36,202 nt of DNA, from positions 1 through 36,202 of the forward strand of contig JAEZUG010000005.1 of NCBI GenBank assembly GCA_023421135.1, read 5' to 3'. The notes beneath the pieces are model-generated. The model was not told where the DNA came from and did no database searches. It saw only the letters and a program-made list of their open reading frames with translations. This DNA is from Candidatus Cloacimonadota bacterium. Lineage in GTDB: Bacteria > Cloacimonadota > Cloacimonadia > Cloacimonadales > Cloacimonadaceae. The position numbers were made by a program, and so were the translations under genes. Position 1 is the first letter of the stretch, and every line of letters starts with the position of its first letter. Below are positions 1 to 7,694 of this stretch, one piece after another.

Positions 1-193
1 ATATCTATCTACAAACAATAGATATAAGCCATGTGGCTCTCAATAAAAACATTGAGTGGCTCAATAAATCGGATAGCACTGGCTCAACTTGGTCGGACAA
101 GGTGGCCTTTTTGAGAAGAATATGCACCTGCGAAGGAGACTGTGTGATAAGGAGCAGAATGTCACGAGGTAGTCAGGAAGTCCGGAACGAAGT

Positions 194-382
194 GGAGGAC
201 GCTGATTATAGCCCAGGACGCAGTCCTGGGTGCCCCGGCAAAGACAAACATCTTCGTAAGAAGCTCCCGCCCATACCGTTGAGCGCTCACGCTCAAAGGT
301 ATAGGCGGGAGCTAACACGTTCCTACGATTGCGAAACCCGAAAAGCCCAGGACTGCGTCCTGGGCTATATTCAACGCCCTCC
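194..382. repeat. MITE-like element with terminal inverted repeats and central hairpin
   Basis: Bases 207-230 and 346-369 are perfect 24-bp inverted repeats, and each is itself a hairpin (8-bp stem CCCAGGAC/GTCCTGGG around a 3-base loop). Imperfect pairing (10 of 13) continues outward to about 194 and 382. Between them, 262-313 forms a second hairpin with 24-base arms matching at 22 positions around a CTCA loop. Bases 377-387 form another small hairpin (GCCC-TCC-GGGC). No transposase frame or clear target-site duplication is visible, so a non-autonomous mobile element or a structured intergenic repeat are both possible. Confidence 0.6.
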
Positions 383-414
383 GGGCTGATTTAAGTGTTT
401 TCACACAGTCTCGT

Positions 415-669
415 TCCCACCCCACCAAACGGCAAGCGTTTTATTGGGGGTGGAGAAGCGGAACCCCGGGTCAATAGCATGATAGACAAGTTGTTATGGT
501 TTAACTCATCACCCCCAGGCAAGAAAACCAAAGTTTTCCTGCCTGGGGGTGATGGATACTTGTTAATAATGGGCGTAAAACCATACCAGTCGATGGGTTG
601 CCACCCATCGCCATCAGATGATCGCCCCTTCAGGGCTTTTCCGGGCAGACACGCAGGTTGCCCCTACGG
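415..669 (+). repeat. Multi-hairpin noncoding element, copy A
   Basis: This chain of hairpins matches, module by module, the minus strand of 30098-30380. Modules in order: a stem with CCACCCC/GGGGTGG arms (417-458); a conserved stretch ending CCCCGGGTCAA; a 22-bp hairpin (507-554, CAAA loop, one mismatch); CGATGGGT-TGCC-ACCCATCG; a short GCCCC/AGGGC hairpin; and GGGCA...TGCCC followed by CCCTACGG. The inner stem of the 22-bp hairpin differs in sequence from copy B yet remains paired. It could be a structured RNA or a REP-like DNA element; the sequence alone does not decide. Confidence 0.6.
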
Positions 670-850
670 ATGGGTTGTGGTGGTTGTTTTCTGCCAAATC
701 GGAGTTTGGCAGACCAGTAAACTCGGGCGAACACACAGGTCTGCCCCCACGGATGGGTTGTGGTGGTTGTTTTCTGCCAAATCGGAGTTTGGCAGACCAT
801 TTAACGCGGGCAGACACGCAATTCACCCCTACGGATGGGTGGTTTTGATC
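666..850. repeat. Tandem 83-bp module, two full copies plus a remnant
   Basis: Bases 666-716 and 749-799 are identical over 51 bases with an 83-base offset, and a third partial copy begins near 831 (ACGGATGGGT). Each full copy contains the inverted repeat TCTGCCAAA-TCGGAG-TTTGGCAGA (690-713 and 773-796), which also occurs at 26763-26786 in the other orientation. The intervening bases repeat the last hairpin of the multi-hairpin element in diverged form, so this looks like local amplification of one of its modules. Confidence 0.75.
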
Positions 851-871
851 TCCCAGCTACACGAGTACTTT

Positions 872-903
872 CTTGTCACTGGTTACTTGTCACTCGTCAC
901 TTG
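872..903. repeat. Heptanucleotide array (CTYGTCA) overlapping the helicase stop codon
   Basis: Four and a half consecutive 7-base units (CTTGTCA, CTGGTTA, CTTGTCA, CTCGTCA, CTTG). On the minus strand they read AGTGACR. The helicase stop codon (890-892) and its last three codons (Ser-Asp-Glu) lie inside the array. The conserved decamer TCTCCCAGCT sits just beyond it (849-858), as it does beside the array at 27115. The class resembles the short tandemly repeated repetitive (STRR) heptamers known from cyanobacteria. Confidence 0.75.
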
Positions 904-3433
904 TTTGCGGCGCAGTCGTTAGCAGCTCCCGGAGCATGGCGCTGGCCAGGGCTTTGGCTCCCTCACCGTTTTCGGCAGCAGGACCTGTGCAGCCCGGGCA
1001 GCCATCCGTGCAGGGACAGGCTGTCACCAGAGCCAGAGCGTCGATGAGCACTTTGTCGCAATCCTGATACAGCCTGCGGGAGAGTCCCACGCCGCCCGGG
1101 ATGGTGTCAAAGATCGCCACACAAGCGTCTCCGGAGGCCAGGTCGCACTTGCTTTCCCAGAAGAGATCGAGGTCTTTACGATCGCAGCTCACGAAGAAGG
1201 GAGAGATATTTACCAGCAGATAGCCCAAGCCTGAAAGTCCGCTCTGGATCAGCACATTGGCTTCTGCCAGACGGTGACAGCGAGGACAGAGGGTCACGAG
1301 GTTCTCCGGAGCATTAGCTTCCTCAACTCTGGCAAACTTGCGGATGGGGATTTTGTGGTGCACTTCAAAGGCTTTACCGTCTTCCTGGAGACCGCAGTTT
1401 TGGCAGCGCTGGCCGTCTCTCTGTCTGATCTGGCCGCAGAGCTTATCCCAGCCTCTCCCGTAGTTATTCGGATCATTGCGCCACAAGCCCTGATCCCGCA
1501 GATTGCCGATGGTATTTTGGTTCAAGCTGATCCACCAGGCGATGGTATCCAGTTCCGAGGGCGGCAGGTCCAGCTCTTCATAGCCCAGGATTTCCTGAGT
1601 CTGAAAGCGGAGCTTCTTGAAGCCCGTGATGGTGGTGGTGACCTTCACTCTGCCCATGTATCTGGCTCCGCCGGGTAGGCGGGAGCTCATAAAGAGCTGC
1701 AGCAGTTCAATCTCCGTCTTACGTTGCGGCATCGTATAGTAGTTCACTACGATGGGTTCGAGCTCCACTCTGTCTTCCACGAGATCCAGTTTGTTTACCT
1801 TCCAGGTATCGCCCTGATCCAGATAGATGGCATTGGGATGCACCATCCAATAAGCGCTGGCTTTATCCACATAGCCGATCAGCTCGCCCCCGGAGACCAG
1901 TTGCATCTGGCTGGAGGCGTTACGGATAGAGACGTCCTGCGCCGGGTAGCTCTCCAGCTTCTTCTGGTAGCGTCCGCCCACCTTGCGTATCCTTCCATCC
2001 TCTTGCAGGATTTGCAGATGCGGCTCCAGTAGCACGGCAGAGACGGCTCCGAAGGGTTCATCCACCAGCAGCGCCATATCCGCAATGGCACAGAGGAGAT
2101 GCTTTTGCAGGATCTCGGGATTGTCCGGATCGATCAGGGCTTGCTCCGGACTCTGGTCAAAGATAAATTCCGGGTGCTGGCAGATGTATTGATCCAGCGG
2201 ATTGGCGGCGGCAACCATGATGGTGAGGGCGGTCTGGCCTTGTCTTCCAGCGCGCCCGGATTGCTGTTTGGTGGCGCTGATAGTACCGGGATAGCCGTTG
2301 AGGAACACCGCATCGAGACCACCGATATCGATGCCCAGTTCCAGAGCGTTGGTGGAGACCACCAGTTGCACCTCGCCTTCGCGCAGTTCTTTCTCGATCT
2401 GGCGCCGGTTTTCTGCCAGATATCCACTGCGGTAAGCGCGTATCTTGTTCTCCAAGCCCCGGTTGAGCAGGTAGAGATAGAGAATCTCCACGCTGCGGCG
2501 GGGTCCGGTGAAGAGGATGGCCTGGCCCGGGCTATCCAGAAATCTGCGGGAGATTGCCGTGGTTTCTATCAGGGCGCTGCGACGGATGCCCAGCTCGTGG
2601 TTGACCATGGGAGGATTCAGGATCAGGAAGACTCTCCTGCCATGCGGGGAGGCATCCCGCTCGATCATGGTAACTGGTTCTTCGAGCAGCTTTTCTGCCA
2701 ATTCCCGGGCATTGGCCAGCGTGGCTGAGGTGCAAACAAACTGTAGCTTTCTGCCATAGAAGGCGGCAATCCGTTTGAGCCGGCGAATCAGATTGGCAAA
2801 GTGAGAGCCAAAGACCCCGCGATAGATGTGGACTTCGTCGATCACGACATAATGCAAATTGGCAAAAAATGGAGCCCAAAGGCTGTGATTGGGCAGGATT
2901 CCCATGTGCAACATATCGGGATTGGTGAAGAGCACCTGAGCCTCCTTGCGGATCTTCTGGCGCCGGTCTGTGGGAGTGTCGCCATCGTAGATGCCGCAGT
3001 GGAGCTTGCTGCCTTTGGGTTGATAGAGGTTGAGGCTCTCCATCATGGCACTGAGTTTGCCGGCCTGATCCTGCGCAAGGGCTTTGGTGGGGAAGAGCAT
3101 GATGCAGCGGCTGGAGGGCATATTGAGCAGTTCTGTGAGCACCGGTATCTGGTAACAGAGGCTCTTCCCGCTGGCCACTCCGGTGCTGAGCACCAGGTTT
3201 TCTGCCTTGTGAATTGCCTCGAGAGCTTCGGCTTGATGGGTGTAAAGCTTGTCTATGCCGCCTCTGCGAAGCAGTTCCAGAAGCCTTTCCGGCAGCCAGT
3301 CTGGCAGTTGAGCCCACTCTGGTAGGCGCTCTTCTTCGGTCTTTGAGGCAACGATGCTCTCCCGGAAGCGGGGTTCGCTGAGGACTTCCTCAATATACGC
3401 ATCCAGGCTTTCCAAGTGTCTGAATCCACTCAT
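890..3433 (-). CDS. MrfA/YprA-type DEAD/DEAH-box helicase with inserted HNH nuclease domain
   Basis: 847-residue superfamily 2 DNA helicase. Motif I GVASGKS (85-91), motif II DEVH (199-202) followed by the YRGVFGSH stretch typical of the YprA/MrfA family, motif III SAT (236-238) and motif VI QQSGRAGRQG (390-399) are all visible. The C-terminal DUF1998/MZB region keeps its zinc cysteines (C806, C808, C812, C815) but carries, at about 665-727, an HNH module: C677-x2-C680, H692-H693, and C716-x2-C719-H. Bacillus MrfA works with a separate exonuclease, MrfB, in mitomycin-lesion repair; no MrfB is adjacent here, so the HNH may supply the nuclease in cis (inference). The start overlaps the upstream gene by 4 bases (ATGA) without a Shine-Dalgarno, indicating translational coupling. 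The C-terminus runs into a heptamer array. Repair or DNA defence is the likely role. Confidence 0.88.
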   Translation of the reverse strand: MSGFRHLESLDAYIEEVLSEPRFRESIVASKTEEERLPEWAQLPDWLPERLLELLRRGGIDKLYTHQAEALEAIHKAENLVLSTGVASGKSLCYQIPVLTELLNMPSSRCIMLFPTKALAQDQAGKLSAMMESLNLYQPKGSKLHCGIYDGDTPTDRRQKIRKEAQVLFTNPDMLHMGILPNHSLWAPFFANLHYVVIDEVHIYRGVFGSHFANLIRRLKRIAAFYGRKLQFVCTSATLANARELAEKLLEEPVTMIERDASPHGRRVFLILNPPMVNHELGIRRSALIETTAISRRFLDSPGQAILFTGPRRSVEILYLYLLNRGLENKIRAYRSGYLAENRRQIEKELREGEVQLVVSTNALELGIDIGGLDAVFLNGYPGTISATKQQSGRAGRQGQTALTIMVAAANPLDQYICQHPEFIFDQSPEQALIDPDNPEILQKHLLCAIADMALLVDEPFGAVSAVLLEPHLQILQEDGRIRKVGGRYQKKLESYPAQDVSIRNASSQMQLVSGGELIGYVDKASAYWMVHPNAIYLDQGDTWKVNKLDLVEDRVELEPIVVNYYTMPQRKTEIELLQLFMSSRLPGGARYMGRVKVTTTITGFKKLRFQTQEILGYEELDLPPSELDTIAWWISLNQNTIGNLRDQGLWRNDPNNYGRGWDKLCGQIRQRDGQRCQNCGLQEDGKAFEVHHKIPIRKFARVEEANAPENLVTLCPRCHRLAEANVLIQSGLSGLGYLLVNISPFFVSCDRKDLDLFWESKCDLASGDACVAIFDTIPGGVGLSRRLYQDCDKVLIDALALVTACPCTDGCPGCTGPAAENGEGAKALASAMLRELLTTAPQTSDE

Positions 3434-5400
3434 GGCAGCTTGATGAATTTGAAGGTTTGGCTTCCAGCATCTCCTATGAGTTTGAGGAAGTAGAGCCCAG
3501 GGGCAAGCTTGAGCTCCAGCTCCCGGCTATCCAGGCTGCCATCCTGCCGGCTGGAGTGAATCTGTCTGCCTCTCAGGTCAAAGATCTCCAACTGGTAGCT
3601 CCCTCGTGAAGAGCTTTCCACCCGGAAGTAGTCTCTGCCGGGATTGGGATAGAGCTTGTATTGCGGCGAGGGAGTGAGGTGATCATTAGTGGAACTTCCA
3701 CCCTGGCTCCGGAGCTCCAGATCGTCCAACCAGAGGGCAAAGCTATCCCAGGAGATGGCTTGCCAGGCCAGCCGGATGTTTTGCTGCTGCCAGGCACTGA
3801 GGTCGTAGCTGTAAAGCGTCCACTGCTCCGGCACTTGCAGATAGGGCTCTGGAGATAGAGGCATGAAGTCCGCGGGATCGTCGGAGCCTGTGGAGATCAG
3901 AACTCTCAGCCGTTCCAAGCCATACGCAACAGTGTGACTGCGGGCGTAAAACTTCAGTTCCGGGCTGGTGCCCAGATGGTAGACGGGGGAGATCAGCCAG
4001 TCATTGGAGGGAGGATTCAGGCTGCTCATGGAACAAAGCATGGCAGATCCGGTGTGGGCACTGATACTAAGCGGTGGCACGGTTTGCCCGGGCTGGAAGA
4101 CTATCCAGGAAAGGGCACTGCCTTCGCCGGGGAAGTTGCAGCCATCCCAGCTCCAAGTGGCAGAATCATCCTGATCCAGACTAATCCAGGGGCTGAGCTC
4201 TGCGGAAAAAGCAGGATAGTATTCAAAGCCTTCCCGGAAGAGCAGATCCGGATCAATCTGCGGGATTTGGATCTGGCAAGGATCCGACCAGGGAGAGTAA
4301 AGACCGGCAGCATCACGGGCTCGTACTTGATAGTCGTAGACAGAGCCGGAGCTGATCTGAGTATCCCGGTAACTACAGCTTGTGGAAAGGCCTAACGGCT
4401 CTCCGTTTCGTTGGATATAGTAACTGACAGCCACACCGCTGAGCGGAGGCAGCCAGCTCAGTTGCACAGCATTGCCGGTGAATTCTGCGCTTAGTTCACG
4501 GGGCGGGGAGATGGGTGCTCCGCTGGTGCTGAATTGCCAGAGTGGTCCGGGATAATCCTCTCCCGCTTCGTGAGCAGTCACTTTCCAGTAATATACAGAG
4601 GCTTCCTGCAGAGCAGGTTGAGGCTGCCAGGAGCATGATGTAATCCCTGTTGCTATTTGACTTAGCTCATCTGAGGCCAGACCCAACCACAGGTCAAAGG
4701 AAGTAGCTTGGCTCTGCCAGCTAAAAGCTGTCTCCGTTCCAACTTCCACAGCCTGATGTACCGGCTGAGGACTATGCGGCGTGAAGGGCTCGGTTTCAAT
4801 CTCCAGGCGTAGATTTGCCAGATAGGGCAGAGCTGTGAGAGAGCTTGTGGGAGGGCTCTGAGGATCGGGATTGATGCTCATGGAACGGAAGCGCAGAGCT
4901 CGATTGAGCACTTGAGGACTACTGAAGAAATCATCATTGGTAGCTCCATAATCAGCAGAGTTCTCATCGATGGCGATCACCAGATTCTGGGTGTTATCAT
5001 AATTAAACGGGGTTTGAAGCTGAATTGTGAGCCAGCCGCTGCCGGGAAGGTCTCCGGAGTAATCCGCAAGGCTCAAATCTCCATCGTAAACCAAGCTCAG
5101 CTCAGTGCTTGGGATCCATTCGCTGAGTTCTTCCAGAGAACTATGTCCCAAGCGGATAGTGATCGAACGGTTCGCTTCGAAGAAGACGTTGCTGCCCACC
5201 GTGTACTGAAAGCCCAGGCTCTGAATCTGCCCGGATACTCCAATCTCCGCGCCTGGATATATCTGCTGCACATAGCTGTAGCGCGAGGTAACCGTCCAGG
5301 GTAAGCCCTGATCCTCCACGCTACCATCGCCGACTTGCACCAGAATGGCGCTCAGAGGCAGAACACAGCAGAGCAGAGCCAGCAGTAGAACTTTGGGCAT
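3430..5400 (-). CDS. Secreted FN3/cleaved-adhesin-like protein with FlgD-like sorting domain
   Basis: 656 residues. A signal peptide (about 1-19) is followed by a beta-rich N-terminal region, a repeat of the kind seen in FN3-like surface proteins (about 210-295), a fibronectin type III domain (about 300-385), a jelly-roll region resembling cleaved-adhesin/MAM modules (about 395-575, with the DWLISP and WLDDLEL signatures), and a C-terminal sorting domain (YPNPGRDYF, then LRGR, then APGLYFLKL). Export and attachment to the cell surface are therefore expected. The gene begins 5 bases after the ovoA stop and overlaps the helicase start, so the three are probably one transcript; why a surface protein sits there is unclear. 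No catalytic motif is recognised and the ligand is unknown. Confidence 0.82.
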   Translation of the reverse strand: MPKVLLLALLCCVLPLSAILVQVGDGSVEDQGLPWTVTSRYSYVQQIYPGAEIGVSGQIQSLGFQYTVGSNVFFEANRSITIRLGHSSLEELSEWIPSTELSLVYDGDLSLADYSGDLPGSGWLTIQLQTPFNYDNTQNLVIAIDENSADYGATNDDFFSSPQVLNRALRFRSMSINPDPQSPPTSSLTALPYLANLRLEIETEPFTPHSPQPVHQAVEVGTETAFSWQSQATSFDLWLGLASDELSQIATGITSCSWQPQPALQEASVYYWKVTAHEAGEDYPGPLWQFSTSGAPISPPRELSAEFTGNAVQLSWLPPLSGVAVSYYIQRNGEPLGLSTSCSYRDTQISSGSVYDYQVRARDAAGLYSPWSDPCQIQIPQIDPDLLFREGFEYYPAFSAELSPWISLDQDDSATWSWDGCNFPGEGSALSWIVFQPGQTVPPLSISAHTGSAMLCSMSSLNPPSNDWLISPVYHLGTSPELKFYARSHTVAYGLERLRVLISTGSDDPADFMPLSPEPYLQVPEQWTLYSYDLSAWQQQNIRLAWQAISWDSFALWLDDLELRSQGGSSTNDHLTPSPQYKLYPNPGRDYFRVESSSRGSYQLEIFDLRGRQIHSSRQDGSLDSRELELKLAPGLYFLKLIGDAGSQTFKFIKLP

Positions 5401-5405
5401 AGTTA

Positions 5406-7505
5406 TTACTTAAGCTTCCATATGCTTAGTTGAAAGAGTCTCTGCTCGAAGCTTCTTTCGGACAGGGGCTGCACCTGCCAGATATCCCGGGGCGTAGAAT
5501 GCAGCTCAAAGTTATCTCCCAGTATCTCTTGCACGGCATCCTGGCTGCTATAGGGCTCGCCATCCTTGCGGAAGCCACCCAGCCAGTTCTCTTTAAGAGT
5601 CTGCTCTTCCTGCCAGTTCCAGTCATCAGAAATCACCAGATATCCCCCGGGCAGAAGCCGTTCGTGGAGGCTCTGCAGGAAACGAGAGGGATTGGTGCTG
5701 CGGGAGAGGGAACCATCCACTACGATCAGGTCGTAAGCGCTGAACTTGGGCTGTAGATTGGCAATGTCTCCCTGCCAAAACTCCACCCTGGAAGCCAGCT
5801 CTTCCAAGTCAAAATCCTCCAGACGCGCATCCCGGTAGCTTTCGATCTCGCCTTCTTCTTTGCGTAAGTAGCGGAAGTAGCCTTCTTCTTTGAGGGCGGT
5901 TGCAGCACGAATCAGCCGGGCACTGAAATCCAGCCCGGTCACATGCTTGTAAAATCTGGAAAGCTCCAGGCTCAGACGTCCAGTGCGGCAGCCAGTGTGC
6001 AGGACTCTTCCTTTCTGGCCTTCCTGGATGATTTCTGCAATCGCCAGAATCAGGCTGCCTGCATATTGGTTTTCCAGCTTGCGGTCGATATTCCAATCCG
6101 CATCGGCAGCCAGGCAGACCTCCTCATCGGTCTCGTAAAACACGTCATGAGTCACAACTGGGGCAGAGCTTTCTACATAGCGGAAGCCGGCATGTTGGTA
6201 GAAATGCCGCCGGAAGGCATAACGAGCAGATTTCAGTGCTTCATTGCCGGTGGAGATCCAACTGCCGCCCATGATCAGGTTGTGCCTGCCATCAAAAGTA
6301 GGAGTGCTAAAATCGTCGTAATAGGGATGAATTCTGAAGCCCGGGAAGCCGTAAATGGGCGTTTCTGTCCATTGCCAGACGTTCCCGATCACATCAAAGA
6401 AATCCCCTTGGGCAAATCTATCGACCGGACAGGAAGAAGCCCAATACTCCAGATTGATATTCCCCGGAGCCTTCTCCCAACGGGGCTGATCTGTGTGGAC
6501 AGTCAGTTCCCTCAGGCGGGCATATTCCTCTTCCATGGGCAGTCGGATATTCTTGCCGCTTTGTTTGCTTTTCCAATTGCAGAAGGCTTTGGCCTCCAGA
6601 TAGTTCACTTCCACTGGCCAGTTCCAGGGCATGGGGATCAGCCGGTTCATGGTGCGTAGCCGGAAACCTTCACTTCCCTTTTGCCAAAAGCGTGGCTTTC
6701 CGGCTTTTTGAAAGTTGTTCCAAGCCCAGCCTTCCTCTGTCCAATACTCCTCTGCTTCATAACCTCCAGCCTCCACAAAGCCCAGGTATTCCCGGTTGCT
6801 GCAGAGGTAGCGGGAAGCTTTGAAGTCCTGCACCTCATAGTCCGCTTTGCCATATTCATTGTCCCAGCCATAGCAGGTGCTGTCATCTCCCTTACCAAGG
6901 CTCACTTTGCCGCCAGGAACAGGCAGCAGAGAGTTCTCTGGAGCAAGTCCGGCTTCAGGACAAATATCCCAGCAGTCGGAGGGAACCAGATCTGTGAGGG
7001 GAAGCTGGCGGATCAGGACTGAGGAGGTTTCCAGATGGATGCGTTCGTGCTCTATACCCATCATGATCGCCCACCAGGGACTGTCCCAGGTGATGGGTCC
7101 TTCCAAGGGCAAAGACTTGATCAGCTTATCGACCAGCTGGCGCACCTGATCCCGGTACTCCCGCACTTCCGCAACGCTGGGCCAGTTGTAGTTGGCTTCA
7201 TTAAGGTCGTCCCAGCTCATCTCATCGACTCCCACGGCAAAGATGGATTCAAAGCGGGTGTTGAGGCGTTGATTGATGATGCGGCCGATATTGAGCTTGT
7301 TGATGTAGAAGACAGCGGTATGTCCCAAATAGAAGATCAGCGGGTGGCGCAGGGGATCGGCACGTTTGTAGTAAACTTCGTCCCGGGCAAGCTGCTCATA
7401 GAGCTTCTCATCGATGCTGAAAGTGTCGTGAAAATATAGCAGAACATCCCTCCGCAGATCCACCGAAGAGTCCTTATTCAGAAAAAGAGTCTTAACGCCT
7501 TTCAT
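5406..7505 (-). CDS. ovoA: 5-histidylcysteine sulfoxide synthase / 4-mercaptohistidine N-methyltransferase
   Basis: 699 residues with the full three-part architecture of OvoA. The DinB-like N-terminal domain carries the non-haem iron ligands H62 and H153-x3-H157-x-E159 within the family signature EHERIHLETSS. The formylglycine-enzyme-like domain (about 185-445) ends in the typical GNEALKSARYAFRRHF and HAGFRY segments. The C-terminal Rossmann methyltransferase has motif I around HTGCRTGR (about 503-510). OvoA joins cysteine to histidine using O2 and later methylates the imidazole, giving ovothiol A. The partner lyase OvoB is not in this window. The start at 7505 is chosen because AAGGAT lies 7 bases upstream; 7526 is an in-frame alternative without a Shine-Dalgarno. 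It heads an operon with the secreted protein and the helicase. Confidence 0.92.
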   Translation of the reverse strand: MKGVKTLFLNKDSSVDLRRDVLLYFHDTFSIDEKLYEQLARDEVYYKRADPLRHPLIFYLGHTAVFYINKLNIGRIINQRLNTRFESIFAVGVDEMSWDDLNEANYNWPSVAEVREYRDQVRQLVDKLIKSLPLEGPITWDSPWWAIMMGIEHERIHLETSSVLIRQLPLTDLVPSDCWDICPEAGLAPENSLLPVPGGKVSLGKGDDSTCYGWDNEYGKADYEVQDFKASRYLCSNREYLGFVEAGGYEAEEYWTEEGWAWNNFQKAGKPRFWQKGSEGFRLRTMNRLIPMPWNWPVEVNYLEAKAFCNWKSKQSGKNIRLPMEEEYARLRELTVHTDQPRWEKAPGNINLEYWASSCPVDRFAQGDFFDVIGNVWQWTETPIYGFPGFRIHPYYDDFSTPTFDGRHNLIMGGSWISTGNEALKSARYAFRRHFYQHAGFRYVESSAPVVTHDVFYETDEEVCLAADADWNIDRKLENQYAGSLILAIAEIIQEGQKGRVLHTGCRTGRLSLELSRFYKHVTGLDFSARLIRAATALKEEGYFRYLRKEEGEIESYRDARLEDFDLEELASRVEFWQGDIANLQPKFSAYDLIVVDGSLSRSTNPSRFLQSLHERLLPGGYLVISDDWNWQEEQTLKENWLGGFRKDGEPYSSQDAVQEILGDNFELHSTPRDIWQVQPLSERSFEQRLFQLSIWKLK

Positions 7506-7580
7506 ATCTATATCCTTAATCTGCATATTCTTAAGCTGTGCCGTTCAGGTTTGCAAAACCGTCTGACAAGTTTCTGAGAA

Positions 7581-7609
7581 AAGCTAGGATTTCTTATCTT
7601 AAGAGTCAA
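7581..7609 (-). promoter_or_regulatory. Putative promoter of the ovoA operon
   Basis: On the minus strand TTGACT (7609-7604) and TAGCTT (7586-7581) are separated by 17 bases, a sigma70-like arrangement. Transcription would begin near 7574, leaving a leader of about 70 bases. The -10 box is a moderate match. Confidence 0.4.
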
Positions 7610-7625
7610 GAACTATTTTTTTTGT

Positions 7626-7679
7626 GGTGAAGAGGTGAAGTGGTGAAGTGGGGGAATTGCTTCGCTCCACTTCACCACT
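7626..7679. repeat. Octamer repeat forming a 13-bp hairpin between two genes
   Basis: Three tandem GGTGAAGW octamers (7626-7649) are followed by an inverted copy, so that 7639-7651 and 7667-7679 pair perfectly over 13 bases. It lies just downstream of the 923-residue protein gene. The T-run is on the wrong side for an intrinsic terminator of that gene, so transcription termination is possible but not shown. Confidence 0.5.
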
Positions 7680-7694
7680 CTTCTGAGAATTGGT

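Larger units (their letters stand above)
1..889. other. Gene-free intergenic block of structured repeats
   Basis: I see no credible gene here. The open frames are made of repeat modules (similar short peptides recur on both strands) and have no ribosome binding site or family signature. The block holds, in order: a 24-bp inverted repeat framing a long hairpin (194-382), a multi-hairpin element (415-669), a duplicated 51-bp module (666-799), and a heptanucleotide array (872-903) that runs into the 3' end of the helicase gene. Nothing recognisable was found in 1-193. Confidence 0.7.

Noticed and set aside
33..922. Open frames of 118 and 175 codons and their minus-strand counterparts
   Set aside because: They read through repeat modules (the same peptide fragments appear on both strands and at 30031-30231), lack ribosome binding sites and have no family signature.
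2532..3317. 261-codon minus-strand frame inside the helicase gene
   Set aside because: It is an alternative frame of a gene with intact helicase motifs, rich in Gln, His, Arg and Ser as expected of a shadow frame.
7626..7679. Intrinsic terminator for the 923-residue protein gene
   Set aside because: The stem is strong, but on the gene's strand it is followed by an A-run, not a T-run, so I listed it only as a repeat hairpin.
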